Positions 44,379 to 54,146 are shown, numbered from the stretch's first letter. The stretch is 64,000 nt of DNA from Bacteroides stercoris ATCC 43183 (GCF_025147325.1 NZ_CP102262.1:3100001-3164000); one strand, 5' to 3'. The notes: generated by a model not told the origin, from the sequence alone. Made by a program: numbers and translations.

Positions 44379-45755
44379 TCATTTCAAAGTCCAGAGTATG
44401 CCGAATTGGGGCATCCACAGGACATTATGGCGTGTATGCCCGTAAGGTGTAGTGATACCATCGAATTTATTATCGGTCATCCACAGGAAGCTGTTCTTCA
44501 GTTGCAGACTCCAATCGGAAGCGATACGATAACGGAAACTCAAGGCTCCGCCTAAACCGAGAGAAACCGTATTCGGCCGGGTAATTCCATTGGAAAACCG
44601 GGTGTCGGTCGCCTTATTATATATGTCGGCTTTGAAGAATTGCCCATAGACGGTAGGAGTCAGAACAGCCTGGAACCGGCTGTACAAGGCACGGACACCA
44701 AGAAAACGATTGAAATATATATCCAAACCCAAACCTATATTTACTACGGATATTTTAGAGTAAAGTTCTTTGTAAGGTCGGGAGCAGTCAGTTCCGTCAG
44801 AATAGGCCGTCATACCGGAAGGAGAGAGTTGATAATGCTGTGCATAGTCCCGCGCACCTGCCTTGCCCTGTGCATAGTCTGCAGAAAGATTTGCCCCAAA
44901 GAAATCGGAGAAACGGTAATCAGCTTGTAGGCCTGCGGATATGCCAATGTAGGTTTTATCGGCAGACATGGAAAGCATATCACCCCAAAAGAAAGGAATA
45001 CCGATGTTCAAACCAAGAGTCCAGCCTCGAAAGGAAAAGGTTACACTTGAATCGGATACGTTTGCGGATGTGGAGAGAGGAGATTCCACGTTGCGGTTCG
45101 AATAACAGTTGTCAGTAACTGCCGGGGCTTCGTAAAGGTCTACTTTGGAAGTGCAAAGTTCTACTTTAGAAGTGTAAAGTTCTACTTTAGAATCACTACA
45201 TTTCACATTGTCATTTAAAGAAGAGCCAGGCATTCTTTCTCCCATCACCGGCAGATCATCAACCGCTTTATCTTCCGGCAACACAATGCGTACAAACACT
45301 ACATCATCCGCTTTCCCGTTGTCGCCCGTGAAGTTTGTAGTATGAAAACAATCTTCACACAAGCCGTTACGCACTATCATTTCCGCTTTTACGCGGTTGC
45401 TGCGTTCACGTACAAGACGGCGGTTCTCTTTAGCGACCGATGCAGACCGGCAGAAACCGCTGACAAATACAGGGATATTCCCTGCAAGAATATCTTTCTG
45501 ATGCTGTTTTAGCAGAGCAGATAATCTTTCCAGCTCTGCACTGTTTTCCTTGTAGGGGACGTAGAACATTCCCTGTTCAGGAACGAAGCGGAATGTGTAC
45601 AGGCTGTCTCTTTCAGCTCCCTGCATTACAATGTAGGGTGAAAATGATAAAAGTACAGCCAGTAGCATTACCGGCAATGCGGCAAATAGCCGCGCCGATG
45701 ATGCTGTCAGTAATTTCGTCAGGATACAAATGGAGATGCGTTTTCTTTTCGTCAT
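44379..45755 (-). CDS. Outer-membrane protein with OmpA-like and beta-barrel regions
   Basis: A protein of 458 residues. A signal anchor (LFAALPVMLLAVLLSFSPYI) precedes an OmpA-like alpha/beta region (ELERLSALLKQHQKDILAGN, VFVSGFCRSAS, RSNRVKAEMI). A linker with a threefold 7-residue repeat (SKVELYT, SKVELCT, SKVDLYE) then leads to a C-terminal barrel of about 230 residues (WTLGLNIGIPFFWGDM ... LWMPQFGILWTLK). DUF3575/DUF3868-like proteins near fimbrial lipoproteins look similar. ATG 45755 was preferred; ATG 45779 adds eight residues. It probably helps export or anchor the lipoprotein encoded next. Confidence 0.68.
   Translation of the reverse strand: MTKRKRISICILTKLLTASSARLFAALPVMLLAVLLSFSPYIVMQGAERDSLYTFRFVPEQGMFYVPYKENSAELERLSALLKQHQKDILAGNIPVFVSGFCRSASVAKENRRLVRERSNRVKAEMIVRNGLCEDCFHTTNFTGDNGKADDVVFVRIVLPEDKAVDDLPVMGERMPGSSLNDNVKCSDSKVELYTSKVELCTSKVDLYEAPAVTDNCYSNRNVESPLSTSANVSDSSVTFSFRGWTLGLNIGIPFFWGDMLSMSADKTYIGISAGLQADYRFSDFFGANLSADYAQGKAGARDYAQHYQLSPSGMTAYSDGTDCSRPYKELYSKISVVNIGLGLDIYFNRFLGVRALYSRFQAVLTPTVYGQFFKADIYNKATDTRFSNGITRPNTVSLGLGGALSFRYRIASDWSLQLKNSFLWMTDNKFDGITTPYGHTRHNVLWMPQFGILWTLK
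45137..45199 (-). repeat. Three 21-bp tandem repeats inside the gene
   Basis: On the plus strand three copies of the unit TCTACTTTAGAAGTGTAAAGT follow each other without a gap. They encode the SKVELYT-type heptapeptides. AAAGTTCTACTTTAGA is palindromic (8-bp arms when read with the flanking TC) and occurs again in the intergenic repeat at 63306-63360. Confidence 0.75.
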
Positions 45756-45787
45756 GTGCCATATTATTAAGTTAAACATACAAAAAA

Positions 45788-45865
45788 CGTGAGTCGCTGT
45801 ATCTGTTTATCCTACAATCAGGCCTTCGCATTGCCCAGTACTTGGATAAACAACAGCCACTCACG
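45788..45865 (-). promoter_or_regulatory. Long hairpin in the 5' leader
   Basis: Arms pair in three perfect blocks: CGTGAGT/ACTCACG, GCTGT/ACAGC and TGTTTATCC/GGATAAACA (7, 5 and 9 bp), around a 31-base loop (45813-45843). On the mRNA this lies just before the start codon. A related sequence, GACGTGAGCGTTGTTG, occurs at about 45929-45944. It is probably a post-transcriptional control element. Confidence 0.55.
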
Positions 45866-46050
45866 CCATTTTGTATATAGATACGACACTCCCGTATATC
45901 CCGGAAGAGAAGTAGATATATAACACAGACGTGAGCGTTGTTGTTATCATCTTCAAGTACTTTTCAAAGTTGCGAAGTTTGATTGTAGAAGATAATTTCA
46001 ATAACGCTTCTTAAAAAACAACAGTTCCATTGCACCCAACGGGACTGCTG

Positions 46051-46058
46051 CAAAGATA
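46051..46058 (-). promoter_or_regulatory. -7 box (TATCTTTG) of the surface-protein operon
   Basis: TATCTTTG on the minus strand with a TATTG-type -33 about 17 bases upstream. It predicts a 5' untranslated region of about 265-290 bases that contains the hairpin at 45788-45865. Confidence 0.55.
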
Positions 46059-46202
46059 AACAGTTTTTTGTCAGCAATAGCAGGATGGTATGCTTTTTAT
46101 TTCACTATTTTTTTGAAGATGCACGAAAGATAAGGTTAGCTATTTTTTTGAGAGCAAAAAGAAGAACAACACGGACTTTCTGCACTGCATGAAGTATATT
46201 AC

Positions 46203-46291
46203 AATTTATCCCGGTCAAACTCCCGATTTATCCCGGTTAAACTTCAAGTTTATTGAGGATAAATTTTGAGTTTAACAGGGATAAACAAAGG
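46203..46291. repeat. Four imperfect 22-bp repeats upstream of the promoter
   Basis: Units beginning TTTATCCCGGTCAAACT, TTTATCCCGGTTAAACT, TTTATTGAGGATAAA and TTTAACAGGGATAAAC follow at 22-base spacing. The first two are near identical, and the last is close to the inverted form of the first. The 22-bp spacing equals two helical turns, which would suit a cooperative DNA-binding protein. Confidence 0.55.
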
Positions 46292-46395
46292 GTACCCACT
46301 GGAAAAACAATCAGTATGTACTGAAGAAAAAAACACATGTGTAGAAAAAGAGCCGGTACAGACGGAGAAAAAACAATGGCAGCAATATGGCTGAC

Positions 46396-47949
46396 TTAAA
46401 GTTCCTCTACCACCCAACGCTCGATATTGCGCGTAGTATTACTGAAATTCACCCCTATCTTGAGTACCTTGCGGCTGTCCGCTGCAAAAGGCAGTGCGTA
46501 CTGCTTGTCGTTAATCTGCTGCAAAGCCTCTTCCGCAGTGCCGTTCAGTTTGAATTCCATTACATAAACGTACTTGTCGGTTTGCAGTACAAGGTCTATC
46601 CTGCCCTGCGAAGTGTGATACTCCGCTTTTACATAGAAACCCACCAGTTTGAAAACGATGAAGAGCACATTCTGATAGTGCAGCTCCAGTTCTTTCACCA
46701 ATTCGTAGGGAGTATCGGCAAAGAAACTTTGCAGGCGGCGGAAGAAAGCATCGGGCTCTCCTCTCTCTATTTCCTGTACAAACTTTTGTATTTCAAACGG
46801 TGCTTCAATCTTGTTGAAACGTGTATAGTAAGGTATGAGGAATCTAACAAAACCTTCTTCCACCTCACGATTGGGAAAGCCGAGACGATAAATTCCAAAA
46901 CGTTCATCATACCCCTTTATCGTGAGATAACCGCTCTGGAAAATTACGGGCAACGGTTCCTCATCCCCATAAATACTGTTCAGCACATCGGCATACGTTT
47001 CGGCATGCGCCATGTGTTCCAGGTCGTAATGGTAGCGTTTCAACAGTTCTATCAGGTAGGTGGGTGTTCCCGTCTCGAACCAGTAACTGCCGAATTTCTT
47101 ATATTTAAAAGTATTCAGTAAGCTGAAAGGGTTGTAGATACCTTCGGTGTTCTCTACGAAATGATAGCCGTCATATCTCCGCTTCAACTCGGCACAGGCT
47201 TCCTCGTAGGTCATTTTCTGAGCGTCTGCCAACTCGTGAAGCTCTTCTTCAAGATTATCGTGAATCTCCTGTCCGGTTATTCCGCAAAGACCGACATACA
47301 TTTCCTGCATGGAAATATCATCCAGGTTATTCAAGTCACTGAATACGCTGATCTTGCCGAATTTAGTGACCCCGGTAAGGAAAGCCAGTTTGATACAGCC
47401 GTCCATCGTTTTAAGCACACCGTAGAAAGGTTTCAGCGTGTTGCAGTATTCCTTTTGCAGTTCCCCGTTGCCGATAGCCTGGAGCATCGGTTTGTCGTAT
47501 TCGTCCACAAGGATTACCACACGCTGCCCTGTCTGCTCGCAAGCACGCTTGATGATTCCGGCAAAGCGCAAAGAGTATGTACGTTCGGAAACATCGGCGC
47601 CATAAAGTTTTTCCCATTCGGAAAGGTTCTTCTCCAGTATATTACCCAGACTTTCGGGCGTATCATACCGTTCGATGTTCAAGTCCAGATGCAAAATGGG
47701 ATGTTCTGTCCAGTCTTTCTCCAGTTTCTCGATGGCCAGTCCCTTGAACAATTCCTTTTTCCCTCGAAAGTAGGCCTCTAAGGTGGAGATCAGAAGACTT
47801 TTGCCGAAACGGCGCGGACGGCTGAGGAAGTAGTAACTGCCGGTCTTGGCCAACTGATAAACCCAAGCGGTTTTATCGATATAGAAATACCCGTCTTTGC
47901 GGATTTTCTCGAAGTTCTGTATTCCGATAGGATATATTTTATTGCTCAT
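46396..47949 (-). CDS. AAA-ATPase / PD-(D/E)XK nuclease family protein
   Basis: A protein of 517 residues starting MSNKIYPIGIQNFEKIRKDG. The N-terminal AAA-ATPase-like domain has RPRRFGKS at 44-51 (Walker A-like) and VVILVDEYDKPML (Walker B). The C-terminal nuclease-like domain has GRIDLVL (Asp452) and YVMEFK (Glu465, Lys467). Such genes are multicopy in Bacteroides and Prevotella genomes; their biological role is not established. The start at 47949 is favoured over 47982 because it matches the conserved MxxKxYPIGIQ N-terminus. Confidence 0.85.
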   Translation of the reverse strand: MSNKIYPIGIQNFEKIRKDGYFYIDKTAWVYQLAKTGSYYFLSRPRRFGKSLLISTLEAYFRGKKELFKGLAIEKLEKDWTEHPILHLDLNIERYDTPESLGNILEKNLSEWEKLYGADVSERTYSLRFAGIIKRACEQTGQRVVILVDEYDKPMLQAIGNGELQKEYCNTLKPFYGVLKTMDGCIKLAFLTGVTKFGKISVFSDLNNLDDISMQEMYVGLCGITGQEIHDNLEEELHELADAQKMTYEEACAELKRRYDGYHFVENTEGIYNPFSLLNTFKYKKFGSYWFETGTPTYLIELLKRYHYDLEHMAHAETYADVLNSIYGDEEPLPVIFQSGYLTIKGYDERFGIYRLGFPNREVEEGFVRFLIPYYTRFNKIEAPFEIQKFVQEIERGEPDAFFRRLQSFFADTPYELVKELELHYQNVLFIVFKLVGFYVKAEYHTSQGRIDLVLQTDKYVYVMEFKLNGTAEEALQQINDKQYALPFAADSRKVLKIGVNFSNTTRNIERWVVEEL

Positions 47950-47979
47950 ACCGTCCACTGTTTTTAGATTACGATAAAG

Positions 47980-47987
47980 CAAAGATA
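47980..47987 (-). promoter_or_regulatory. -7 box (TATCTTTG) of the AAA-ATPase gene
   Basis: TATCTTTG on the minus strand 31 bases before the ATG. The -33 region is poorly conserved. Confidence 0.5.
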
Positions 47988-48028
47988 CTCATTTCTTTCG
48001 AACCGCCTCTATCCTATGCCCACAAAAA

Positions 48029-48067
48029 AACTCCGGCAAGAGCCGCAGCCCTGCCGGAGTTTCTTCA
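48029..48067 (-). terminator. nqr operon terminator
   Basis: AACTCCGGCA and TGCCGGAGTT form a 10-bp stem 38 bases past the nqrF stop. On the minus strand the stem is followed by TTTTT. Confidence 0.8.
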
Positions 48068-48105
48068 CTATTTTACTATTATGTGTCTTTGACAACACCG
48101 TTTCC

Positions 48106-49380
48106 TTATCCGCCGAAGTTGTCGAACATCAGGTTCTGAGCCGGAACGCCGAGGTCGTCGAGCATCTTCTCAACGGCTTTGGACATCGGGCCGGGACCGC
48201 ACATGTAGTATTCGATGTCTTCGGGGGCTTCGTGGTCTTTCAGGTAAGTCTCGTAGATTACGTTGTGTACGAAGCCCGGAGTGTACTTCACGCCCGCTGC
48301 ATCGGCTGCCGGGTCGGGACGGTCCAGTGCAAGGTGGAACTTGAAGTTGGGGAAATCCTTTTCTATCTGCAGGAAATCTTCCAGGTAGAACACCTCGTTG
48401 AGGGCACGCGCGCCGTAGAAGTAGTTCATCACACGGTCGGTTGTGTGCAGCGTCTTCGTGAGGTGCATAATCTGCGCACGCAACGGAGCCATACCAGCAC
48501 CACCGCCAATCCACATCATCTCCTTCTTGGAGTCGAAAATCGGGTGGAAATCTCCGTAAGGGCCGCTCATCGTTACCTTATCACCCGGTTTCAAGGTGAA
48601 GATGTAAGAGGAAGCGATACCCGGCATCACATCCATGAAGCCCGGGCCCTGGTCTTTCGGCTTGAAAGGCGGAGTGGCGATACGTACCGTCAGCATGATG
48701 CGGTCGCCCTCTGCAGGATAGTTAGCCATGGAGTAGGCACGGATGGTTTCTTCATCGTTACGGCATTTCAGGCCGAGCAGACCGAATTTCTCCCATGCAG
48801 GCAGATACTCCTCGCCGATAAGGGACTTGTCGATGTCCTTGTCGTAATCCATGGAGAATTTAGGAATCTTAATCTGCGCATAAGAGCCGGGGATGAAGTC
48901 CATGTGCTCGCCCTTGGGCAATGCCACGATAAACTCTTTGATAAACGTAGCCACGTTCTTATTGGAGATAACCTCGCACTCCCACTCTTTGACGCCGAGT
49001 ACGGACTCGTCGATTTTGATGCCCATGTCGCCCTTCACCTTCACCTGGCAGCCCAGACGCCAGTGGTCCTGAACCTGCTTACGGCTGAAGTGAGGTATTT
49101 CGGAAGGCAGAATCTCGCCGCCACCCTCTACAACCTGGCATTTGCACTGTCCGCAAGAGCCCTTGCCACCGCAAGCAGAGGAAAGGAAGATGCCGTTGAC
49201 AGACAGCGTATTCAGCAGCGTCGAACCGGAAGCGACTTCCAGTTCCTTTTCGCCGTTGATAGTCAATTTCACATTACCGGATGGAACCAAGAAATTCTTG
49301 GCTACCAACAGAATAACCACAAGCAGCAGAACAACCACGAGGAATACTCCAATGCTTGCTAATATCAAATTCATATCCAT
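48106..49380 (-). CDS. nqrF: NqrF, NADH-oxidising subunit of Na+-translocating NADH:quinone reductase
   Basis: A protein of 424 residues. One N-terminal membrane helix (IGVFLVVVLLLVVILLVA) precedes a [2Fe-2S] ferredoxin domain with Cys70, Cys76, Cys79 and Cys111. The FAD-binding domain follows (RAYSMANYP), then the NADH-binding domain (WIGGGAGMAPLRAQ, MCGPGPMSKAV). It accepts electrons from NADH at the cytoplasmic side. It is the last gene of nqrABCDEF. ATG 49380 gives the usual MDMNLIL start. Confidence 0.96.
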   Translation of the reverse strand: MDMNLILASIGVFLVVVLLLVVILLVAKNFLVPSGNVKLTINGEKELEVASGSTLLNTLSVNGIFLSSACGGKGSCGQCKCQVVEGGGEILPSEIPHFSRKQVQDHWRLGCQVKVKGDMGIKIDESVLGVKEWECEVISNKNVATFIKEFIVALPKGEHMDFIPGSYAQIKIPKFSMDYDKDIDKSLIGEEYLPAWEKFGLLGLKCRNDEETIRAYSMANYPAEGDRIMLTVRIATPPFKPKDQGPGFMDVMPGIASSYIFTLKPGDKVTMSGPYGDFHPIFDSKKEMMWIGGGAGMAPLRAQIMHLTKTLHTTDRVMNYFYGARALNEVFYLEDFLQIEKDFPNFKFHLALDRPDPAADAAGVKYTPGFVHNVIYETYLKDHEAPEDIEYYMCGPGPMSKAVEKMLDDLGVPAQNLMFDNFGG

Positions 49381-49397
49381 TGTCTTATTCCTTTCTT

Positions 49398-50024
49398 TTA
49401 GATGTTCAAACCAGAGAAACACATGAATGCCATTGCCATCAGACCTACTGTGATGAAGGTAATGCCCAGGCCTTTCAGCGGAGCAGGTACATCAGAGTAA
49501 GCCATCTTCTCGCGGATGGCAGCCAGACCCACGATAGCCAGCAACCAGCCGATACCCGAACCCAGTGCATAGGAAACGGCATCGGCAACGCCACCGATAA
49601 ATTTAGGATCGCTCTCGCCCACGTTGATGCGCTGCTGCATGAAGAGTGACGCACCCATAATGGCACAGTTCACGGCAATCAGCGGCAGGAAGATACCCAG
49701 TGAAGCGTAGAGCGAAGGGCTGAAACGTTCCACAATCATCTCCACCAACTGCACGATAGCGGCAATCACGGCAATGAAAAGAATAAAGCTCAGGAAGCTG
49801 AGGTCGACGCCTTCAATGATGGCATCGGGACCCAGCACTTTCGTTTGCAACAAGTAGTTGACCGGCAGCGTCACCACCAACACGAAAGTTACGGCGATAC
49901 CCAGTCCTACGGCAGTCTTTACATTCTTTGATACGGCCAGATAAGAGCACATACCGAGGAAGAATGCAAATATCATATTGTCCACAAAAATGGAGCGGAC
50001 GAATAAACTTAATAAATGTTCCAT
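49398..50024 (-). CDS. nqrE: NqrE, membrane subunit
   Basis: A protein of 208 residues with six membrane helices. The N-terminus ([20 protein letters not shown]) and [10 protein letters not shown] are typical of NqrE. With NqrD it forms a pseudosymmetric pair holding an iron centre in the membrane. It lies 17 bases before nqrF. Confidence 0.96.
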   Translation of the reverse strand: MEHLLSLFVRSIFVDNMIFAFFLGMCSYLAVSKNVKTAVGLGIAVTFVLVVTLPVNYLLQTKVLGPDAIIEGVDLSFLSFILFIAVIAAIVQLVEMIVERFSPSLYASLGIFLPLIAVNCAIMGASLFMQQRINVGESDPKFIGGVADAVSYALGSGIGWLLAIVGLAAIREKMAYSDVPAPLKGLGITFITVGLMAMAFMCFSGLNI

Positions 50025-50033
50025 AATTCTTTT

Positions 50034-50114
50034 AATTAAGAACTAAGAATTAAGAATCAAGAATCTCCATACAGTGACGGCACAATCTTCATTCCTCATT
50101 CCTCATTCTTCATT
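50034..50114. repeat. Paired heptad arrays between nqrE and nqrD
   Basis: AATTAAG-AACTAAG-AATTAAG-AATCAAG (50034-50061) and, inverted, CTTCATT-CCTCATT-CCTCATT-CTTCATT (50087-50114), separated by 25 bases. The 7-base period is exact. The arrays fill almost the whole spacer inside the operon. Confidence 0.7.
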
Positions 50115-50118
50115 TATA

Positions 50119-50754
50119 TTACTTTTCCTGCAATTCTTTATGGCGTGCGCGTTGATACCAGATAATGCAGGCACAGAGAATCAGTGCCATGGGCGGCATC
50201 AGCATCAAGCCGTTGTTTACATAACCGATCTTCTGCAAAGGCTCGTAGTTCAGGATGTTGAAACCGAGCAACGTACCCGAACCCAGCAACTCGCGGAAGA
50301 AAGCCACGATAACCAGAATCTTGGCATATCCCAAACCGTTGCCCACACCGTCGAGGAAAGACTCCCACGGACCGTTCTGCATGGCAAATGCTTCCAGACG
50401 TCCCATAAGAATACAGTTTGTGATAATCAGACCTACATATACGGAAAGCTGCACGCTTACATCGTAAGCAAAAGCTTTCAGAATCTCACTTACAATCGTT
50501 ACCAATGCGGCAACTACCACCAACTGGACGATGATACGGATACGGTTGGGGATGGTCTTGCGCAACAATGAAATCACTACATTGGAGAATGCCGTAATCA
50601 CCGTTACGGAAAGCCCCATCACGATAGCCGGTTCCAGCTTGGCGGTAACGGCCAAGGCAGAACAGATACCCAGCACCTGTACGGTAACGGGGTTGTTCAG
50701 TCCAAGCGGAGTAGAGAATACTTCTTTATTCTTTTTTGAAAACAATGCTCCCAT
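50119..50754 (-). CDS. nqrD: NqrD, membrane subunit
   Basis: A protein of 211 residues with six membrane helices. [18 protein letters not shown] and [19 protein letters not shown] are typical NqrD blocks. ATG 50754 lies 4 bases after the nqrC stop; the ATG at 50772 would overlap nqrC and lacks family support. Confidence 0.96.
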   Translation of the reverse strand: MGALFSKKNKEVFSTPLGLNNPVTVQVLGICSALAVTAKLEPAIVMGLSVTVITAFSNVVISLLRKTIPNRIRIIVQLVVVAALVTIVSEILKAFAYDVSVQLSVYVGLIITNCILMGRLEAFAMQNGPWESFLDGVGNGLGYAKILVIVAFFRELLGSGTLLGFNILNYEPLQKIGYVNNGLMLMPPMALILCACIIWYQRARHKELQEK

Positions 50755-50758
50755 ATTC

Positions 50759-51448
50759 TTATTTCTCCTCATTATTATTGGTTAAAAAGTTCTTGTAGCT
50801 GTTCAGACAGGTTTTCAGCATGGCATCCACACCCACAGAGGTGATAGTACCGCCTGAGATGCCGTCTACCTGATAGTCCGGTTTCTCTACTTTTCCGTTC
50901 TTCACAACGCCGAGGGCAATTTCACCGTTCTCCAGTGTCTTCTTGCCCGGAAATTCTCCCTGGAACTGAGGGGTTGCGATTTCCGCACCCAGACCCGGGG
51001 TTTCGCTGGCATGAGAGAAGTAAACGCCGTAAACGGTATCCTTGTCACTGTTCAGGGCTACATACCCCCAGATAGCACCCCAAAGACCTGCACCGTAAAC
51101 GGGGAATACATATTTCGTCTCTCCGTCCACTTCGGCCACAAACACGTGCAGACGGTGGTTTTCCTTGGCTTCTTTCTCGTAAGCGGTGGCAAATGCGCCG
51201 GTGTTCTCGGTCAGCGTACCGTCCTCGTTCATCAGCATATCGCCCTTGATGTACTTATTATATTCTGCATCGGCATCCTCTACATTCTTGATGTTGAGGG
51301 CGGCAAGAATCTGCTTCTTCGTATCCAGCTCCACGTTCTTGTTCTGAGTGGCACGCAGAGAAGAACTTACGAATGCCAGCAGGAATGCAACGATAACAAC
51401 CATTACCGAAGCATAAATGATAGTATAACTGTTACTATTGGTATTCAT
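50759..51448 (-). CDS. nqrC: NqrC, FMN-carrying subunit
   Basis: A protein of 229 residues. One N-terminal membrane helix ([18 protein letters not shown]) and a periplasmic FMN-binding domain with [16 protein letters not shown] and SGGTITS at about 198-204, where a Thr carries covalent FMN in NqrC. ATG 51448 was chosen because it gives the normal short N-terminus. Confidence 0.96.
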   Translation of the reverse strand: MNTNSNSYTIIYASVMVVIVAFLLAFVSSSLRATQNKNVELDTKKQILAALNIKNVEDADAEYNKYIKGDMLMNEDGTLTENTGAFATAYEKEAKENHRLHVFVAEVDGETKYVFPVYGAGLWGAIWGYVALNSDKDTVYGVYFSHASETPGLGAEIATPQFQGEFPGKKTLENGEIALGVVKNGKVEKPDYQVDGISGGTITSVGVDAMLKTCLNSYKNFLTNNNEEK

Positions 51449-51464
51449 TTCTTTTTCCGGTATT

Positions 51465-52637
51465 TTAATTGTTAGACTTAGCGGTTGCACGTTTCTCGCG
51501 GCGGCTGATGTTGCCCTGTACCACACAGTAGTCAATCAGCGGAGCGAAGATATTCATCAGCAGGATGGCAAGCATCATGCCTTCGGGATAACCGGGGTTC
51601 AGCACGCGGATGATGATAGCCATTGCGCCGATAAGGAATCCGAAGATGTACTTACCTGTTTCCGTACGGGCAGAAGTTACGGGGTCGGTAGCCATGAATA
51701 CGGCGCCGAAGCAGAAACCGCCCAGCACGAGATGTTCGTACCACGGCATGTTGGCCATTGCAGTGTCCGGACCGATGGTGTTGAACACCCAGCCCATGAA
51801 TGCACCGCCCACGAACACGGAGAACATCGTTTTCCAGCTTGCGATGCCCGTCCACAGCAGCAGGATGGCGCCGAGGGCGATGGCAATGACGCTGGTTTCA
51901 CCGATGGAGCCCGGAATAAGGCCGGTCACCATATCCCACGAGAACTCCGGATAAGCGCCCGCAGTAGCGGCTGCTCCCAGCGGAGTGGCAACGGTGAGCC
52001 CGTCTACCGTCTGTCCCAAACCGAAGATGCTGTCGCCCGATACCCAAACGGCATCACCGGACATCTTTGTAGGATAGGCGAAGAACAGGAAGGCACGCGT
52101 AATCAGGGCAACGTTGAACACGTTCATACCCGTACCGCCGAATACTTCCTTGGCAAAGATTACAGAGAATGCAGTGGCCACCGCCAGAATCCACAACGGA
52201 CAGTCTACCGGCACAATCATCGGAATCAAGATACCCGAAACCAGGAAACCTTCCTGAATTTCTTCCTTCTTCCACTGGGCCACAACAAACTCGATGCCCA
52301 GACCCACTACATAAGATACAATGATTTTAGGCAATACAGCCAGGAAACCGTAAGCGAACATTTCCCAGAAACCGCCGGCAGCACCGGTGGCGTGGAAATG
52401 CTGGTAACCTACGTTATACATACCGAACAGCAGCGCCGGCATCAACGCAATAACCACCATCGACATGATGCGTTTGCTGTCGATAGAGTCGTGAATATGC
52501 GTTCCCGATTTCGCAGTGGTGTTGGGCACAAACAGGAATGTCTCGAAGCCGTCGAACACCGAACGAAATGCGTGGAATTTGCCGCCCTCTTCAAAGTTCG
52601 GCTTTATCTTGTCGAGATAATTTCTTAACGCTTTCAT
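51465..52637 (-). CDS. nqrB: NqrB, FMN- and riboflavin-binding membrane subunit
   Basis: A protein of 390 residues starting MKALRNYLDKIKPNFEEGGK, with about ten membrane helices. The block GLIPGSIGETSVIAIALGA carries the Thr that binds FMN covalently in this family. It is the main sodium-pathway subunit. It is separated from nqrA by a 122-base spacer filled with heptad arrays. Confidence 0.96.
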   Translation of the reverse strand: MKALRNYLDKIKPNFEEGGKFHAFRSVFDGFETFLFVPNTTAKSGTHIHDSIDSKRIMSMVVIALMPALLFGMYNVGYQHFHATGAAGGFWEMFAYGFLAVLPKIIVSYVVGLGIEFVVAQWKKEEIQEGFLVSGILIPMIVPVDCPLWILAVATAFSVIFAKEVFGGTGMNVFNVALITRAFLFFAYPTKMSGDAVWVSGDSIFGLGQTVDGLTVATPLGAAATAGAYPEFSWDMVTGLIPGSIGETSVIAIALGAILLLWTGIASWKTMFSVFVGGAFMGWVFNTIGPDTAMANMPWYEHLVLGGFCFGAVFMATDPVTSARTETGKYIFGFLIGAMAIIIRVLNPGYPEGMMLAILLMNIFAPLIDYCVVQGNISRREKRATAKSNN

Positions 52638-52643
52638 TTATTA

Positions 52644-52758
52644 AATTGATAATTGAGAATTGAAAATTGAGAAATAGGCTGCGCCGTATACACTTGGCAG
52701 GTTATATCGCAATGTTTCAACCGTCATTTTTTAATTTTTAATTCTTAATTCTTAATTT
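52644..52758. repeat. Paired heptad arrays between nqrB and nqrA
   Basis: AATTGAT-AATTGAG-AATTGAA-AATTGAG-AAATAGG (52644-52678) and, inverted, TTAATTT-TTAATTC-TTAATTC-TTAATTT (52731-52758) surround a 52-base unique core. Same design as the arrays at 50034 and 54245. Confidence 0.7.
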
Positions 52759-52759
52759 C

Positions 52760-54109
52760 CTAAGCCATTTCGGCACGGAGCATGTCGAGACCGGCACGAA
52801 CAATACGCTGGACTTCCACTTTGGAAGAGCATACGAATTCGCAGAGCGCAAAGTCTTCGGGAGCTACTTCGTAGATGCCCAGAGCTTCCATGCGGTCGAT
52901 GTCTCCCGCGATGATGGCCTTCAGCAGATATTCGGGGTAGATGTCCATGGGGAACACGCGGTCGTATTCGTTGGACATAATCATATGGCGTTCGCCACCC
53001 TTGATACGGGCGTCGATTACATATTCTTTCTTACCCATCAGCCAACTGAAATAAGAGCGGTTGACACTGAACTGATTGAAACGCGGCATAATCCAACCCA
53101 GCATTTCGTGGATTTCATCTCCTTCGGGAATTACGGAGAGCTGGCTGTCGAAAGCGCCGAGAAAACCGTTGGGGGCAACTTTCTTACCCGTCAGCACATT
53201 ACCGCTGATGTAGCGCAGGTCTTTGTCGGTGGTTACATTGCCTTTGAAAACGTTGGTGAGCAATGCGCCTACACGCAACTTGCAGTATGCGGGTTTCAGC
53301 ACTTCACTGCCTGTTACGGCTACGGTGCGGGTGAGGTCTACGCGACCGGTGTTCATCAAACGGCCGATAAAGATTACGGCTTCCGCGCCGATGGTCCATA
53401 CCGTCTCGCCTTTCACTATGGGAGAGATGTGGTTAATTTGTACACCTACGTTACCTGCCGGATTAGGCCCGTCGAATGCGGTAAGGGTAACGTTCTTTGC
53501 CTGCACGAGTGCGGCTGCTTTTTGTTTTACACTGATACTCAGATAGGTTTTTGCCATGCGGGACAAAGCATCAAGTCCTGTCTGGAAGTTTGCTTCCTCG
53601 CCCTTCAGGACGAACTCGAAGTCGGGAGCCAGCGGGTTGCTGTCGAAAGCGGAGATAAAGATTGCTTTCGGCGTCACCGTCGGGTCGGCGATTACGTCGT
53701 ACGGACGTTGGCGGATAAAGGCGAACATACCGGCTTGCAGCAATGCGTCCTTCACTTCCTGTGCGCTCATCTTGGACGGGTTCATCTTGCCGAACTCCTC
53801 GTAGTCCTGCTCGGCGGCAGCCTCTACCACGATGTTCAGCACCTTACGACGTGCACCGCGTTCCACGCTCGTCACTACGCCGCTTACGGGCGAAACAAAT
53901 TTCAATTCAGGATGATTCTTGTCGATAAACAAGGGTCCCCCGGCCATCACATACTCCTGTTCCTTCACCACCACTTTCGGAGTGATACCCGTAAAATCAT
54001 CGGGAACCAACGAGTAGAATCCCGGCTCTTTCACAGACATAAACTCTTCGGCAGCTTTGCCTTTCAGGTTGATGTCAAGGCCTTTGCGTAACTTAATTAC
54101 ATTTGCCAT
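52760..54109 (-). CDS. nqrA: NqrA subunit
   Basis: A protein of 449 residues starting MANVIKLRKGLDINLKGKAA. It is a soluble cytoplasmic subunit, first gene of the operon, with LVPDDFTGITPKVVVKEQEY and FVSPVSGVVTSVERGARRKV as typical blocks of the RnfC-like fold. ATG 54109 matches the family start. A TACTTTTG -7 box (54147-54154, minus strand) is a likely operon promoter. Confidence 0.95.
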   Translation of the reverse strand: MANVIKLRKGLDINLKGKAAEEFMSVKEPGFYSLVPDDFTGITPKVVVKEQEYVMAGGPLFIDKNHPELKFVSPVSGVVTSVERGARRKVLNIVVEAAAEQDYEEFGKMNPSKMSAQEVKDALLQAGMFAFIRQRPYDVIADPTVTPKAIFISAFDSNPLAPDFEFVLKGEEANFQTGLDALSRMAKTYLSISVKQKAAALVQAKNVTLTAFDGPNPAGNVGVQINHISPIVKGETVWTIGAEAVIFIGRLMNTGRVDLTRTVAVTGSEVLKPAYCKLRVGALLTNVFKGNVTTDKDLRYISGNVLTGKKVAPNGFLGAFDSQLSVIPEGDEIHEMLGWIMPRFNQFSVNRSYFSWLMGKKEYVIDARIKGGERHMIMSNEYDRVFPMDIYPEYLLKAIIAGDIDRMEALGIYEVAPEDFALCEFVCSSKVEVQRIVRAGLDMLRAEMA

Positions 54110-54146
54110 GCGTTTATATAAAATAATGGTTTCATTAATTTGCCCG

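Noticed and set aside
48016..49362. 448-codon plus-strand open frame
   Set aside because: Exactly antisense to nqrF, whose motifs are complete. The frame has no recognisable domain and is a codon-bias shadow.
51438..54091. Long plus-strand frames (396 and 368 codons)
   Set aside because: Antisense to nqrB and nqrA and without domain patterns.
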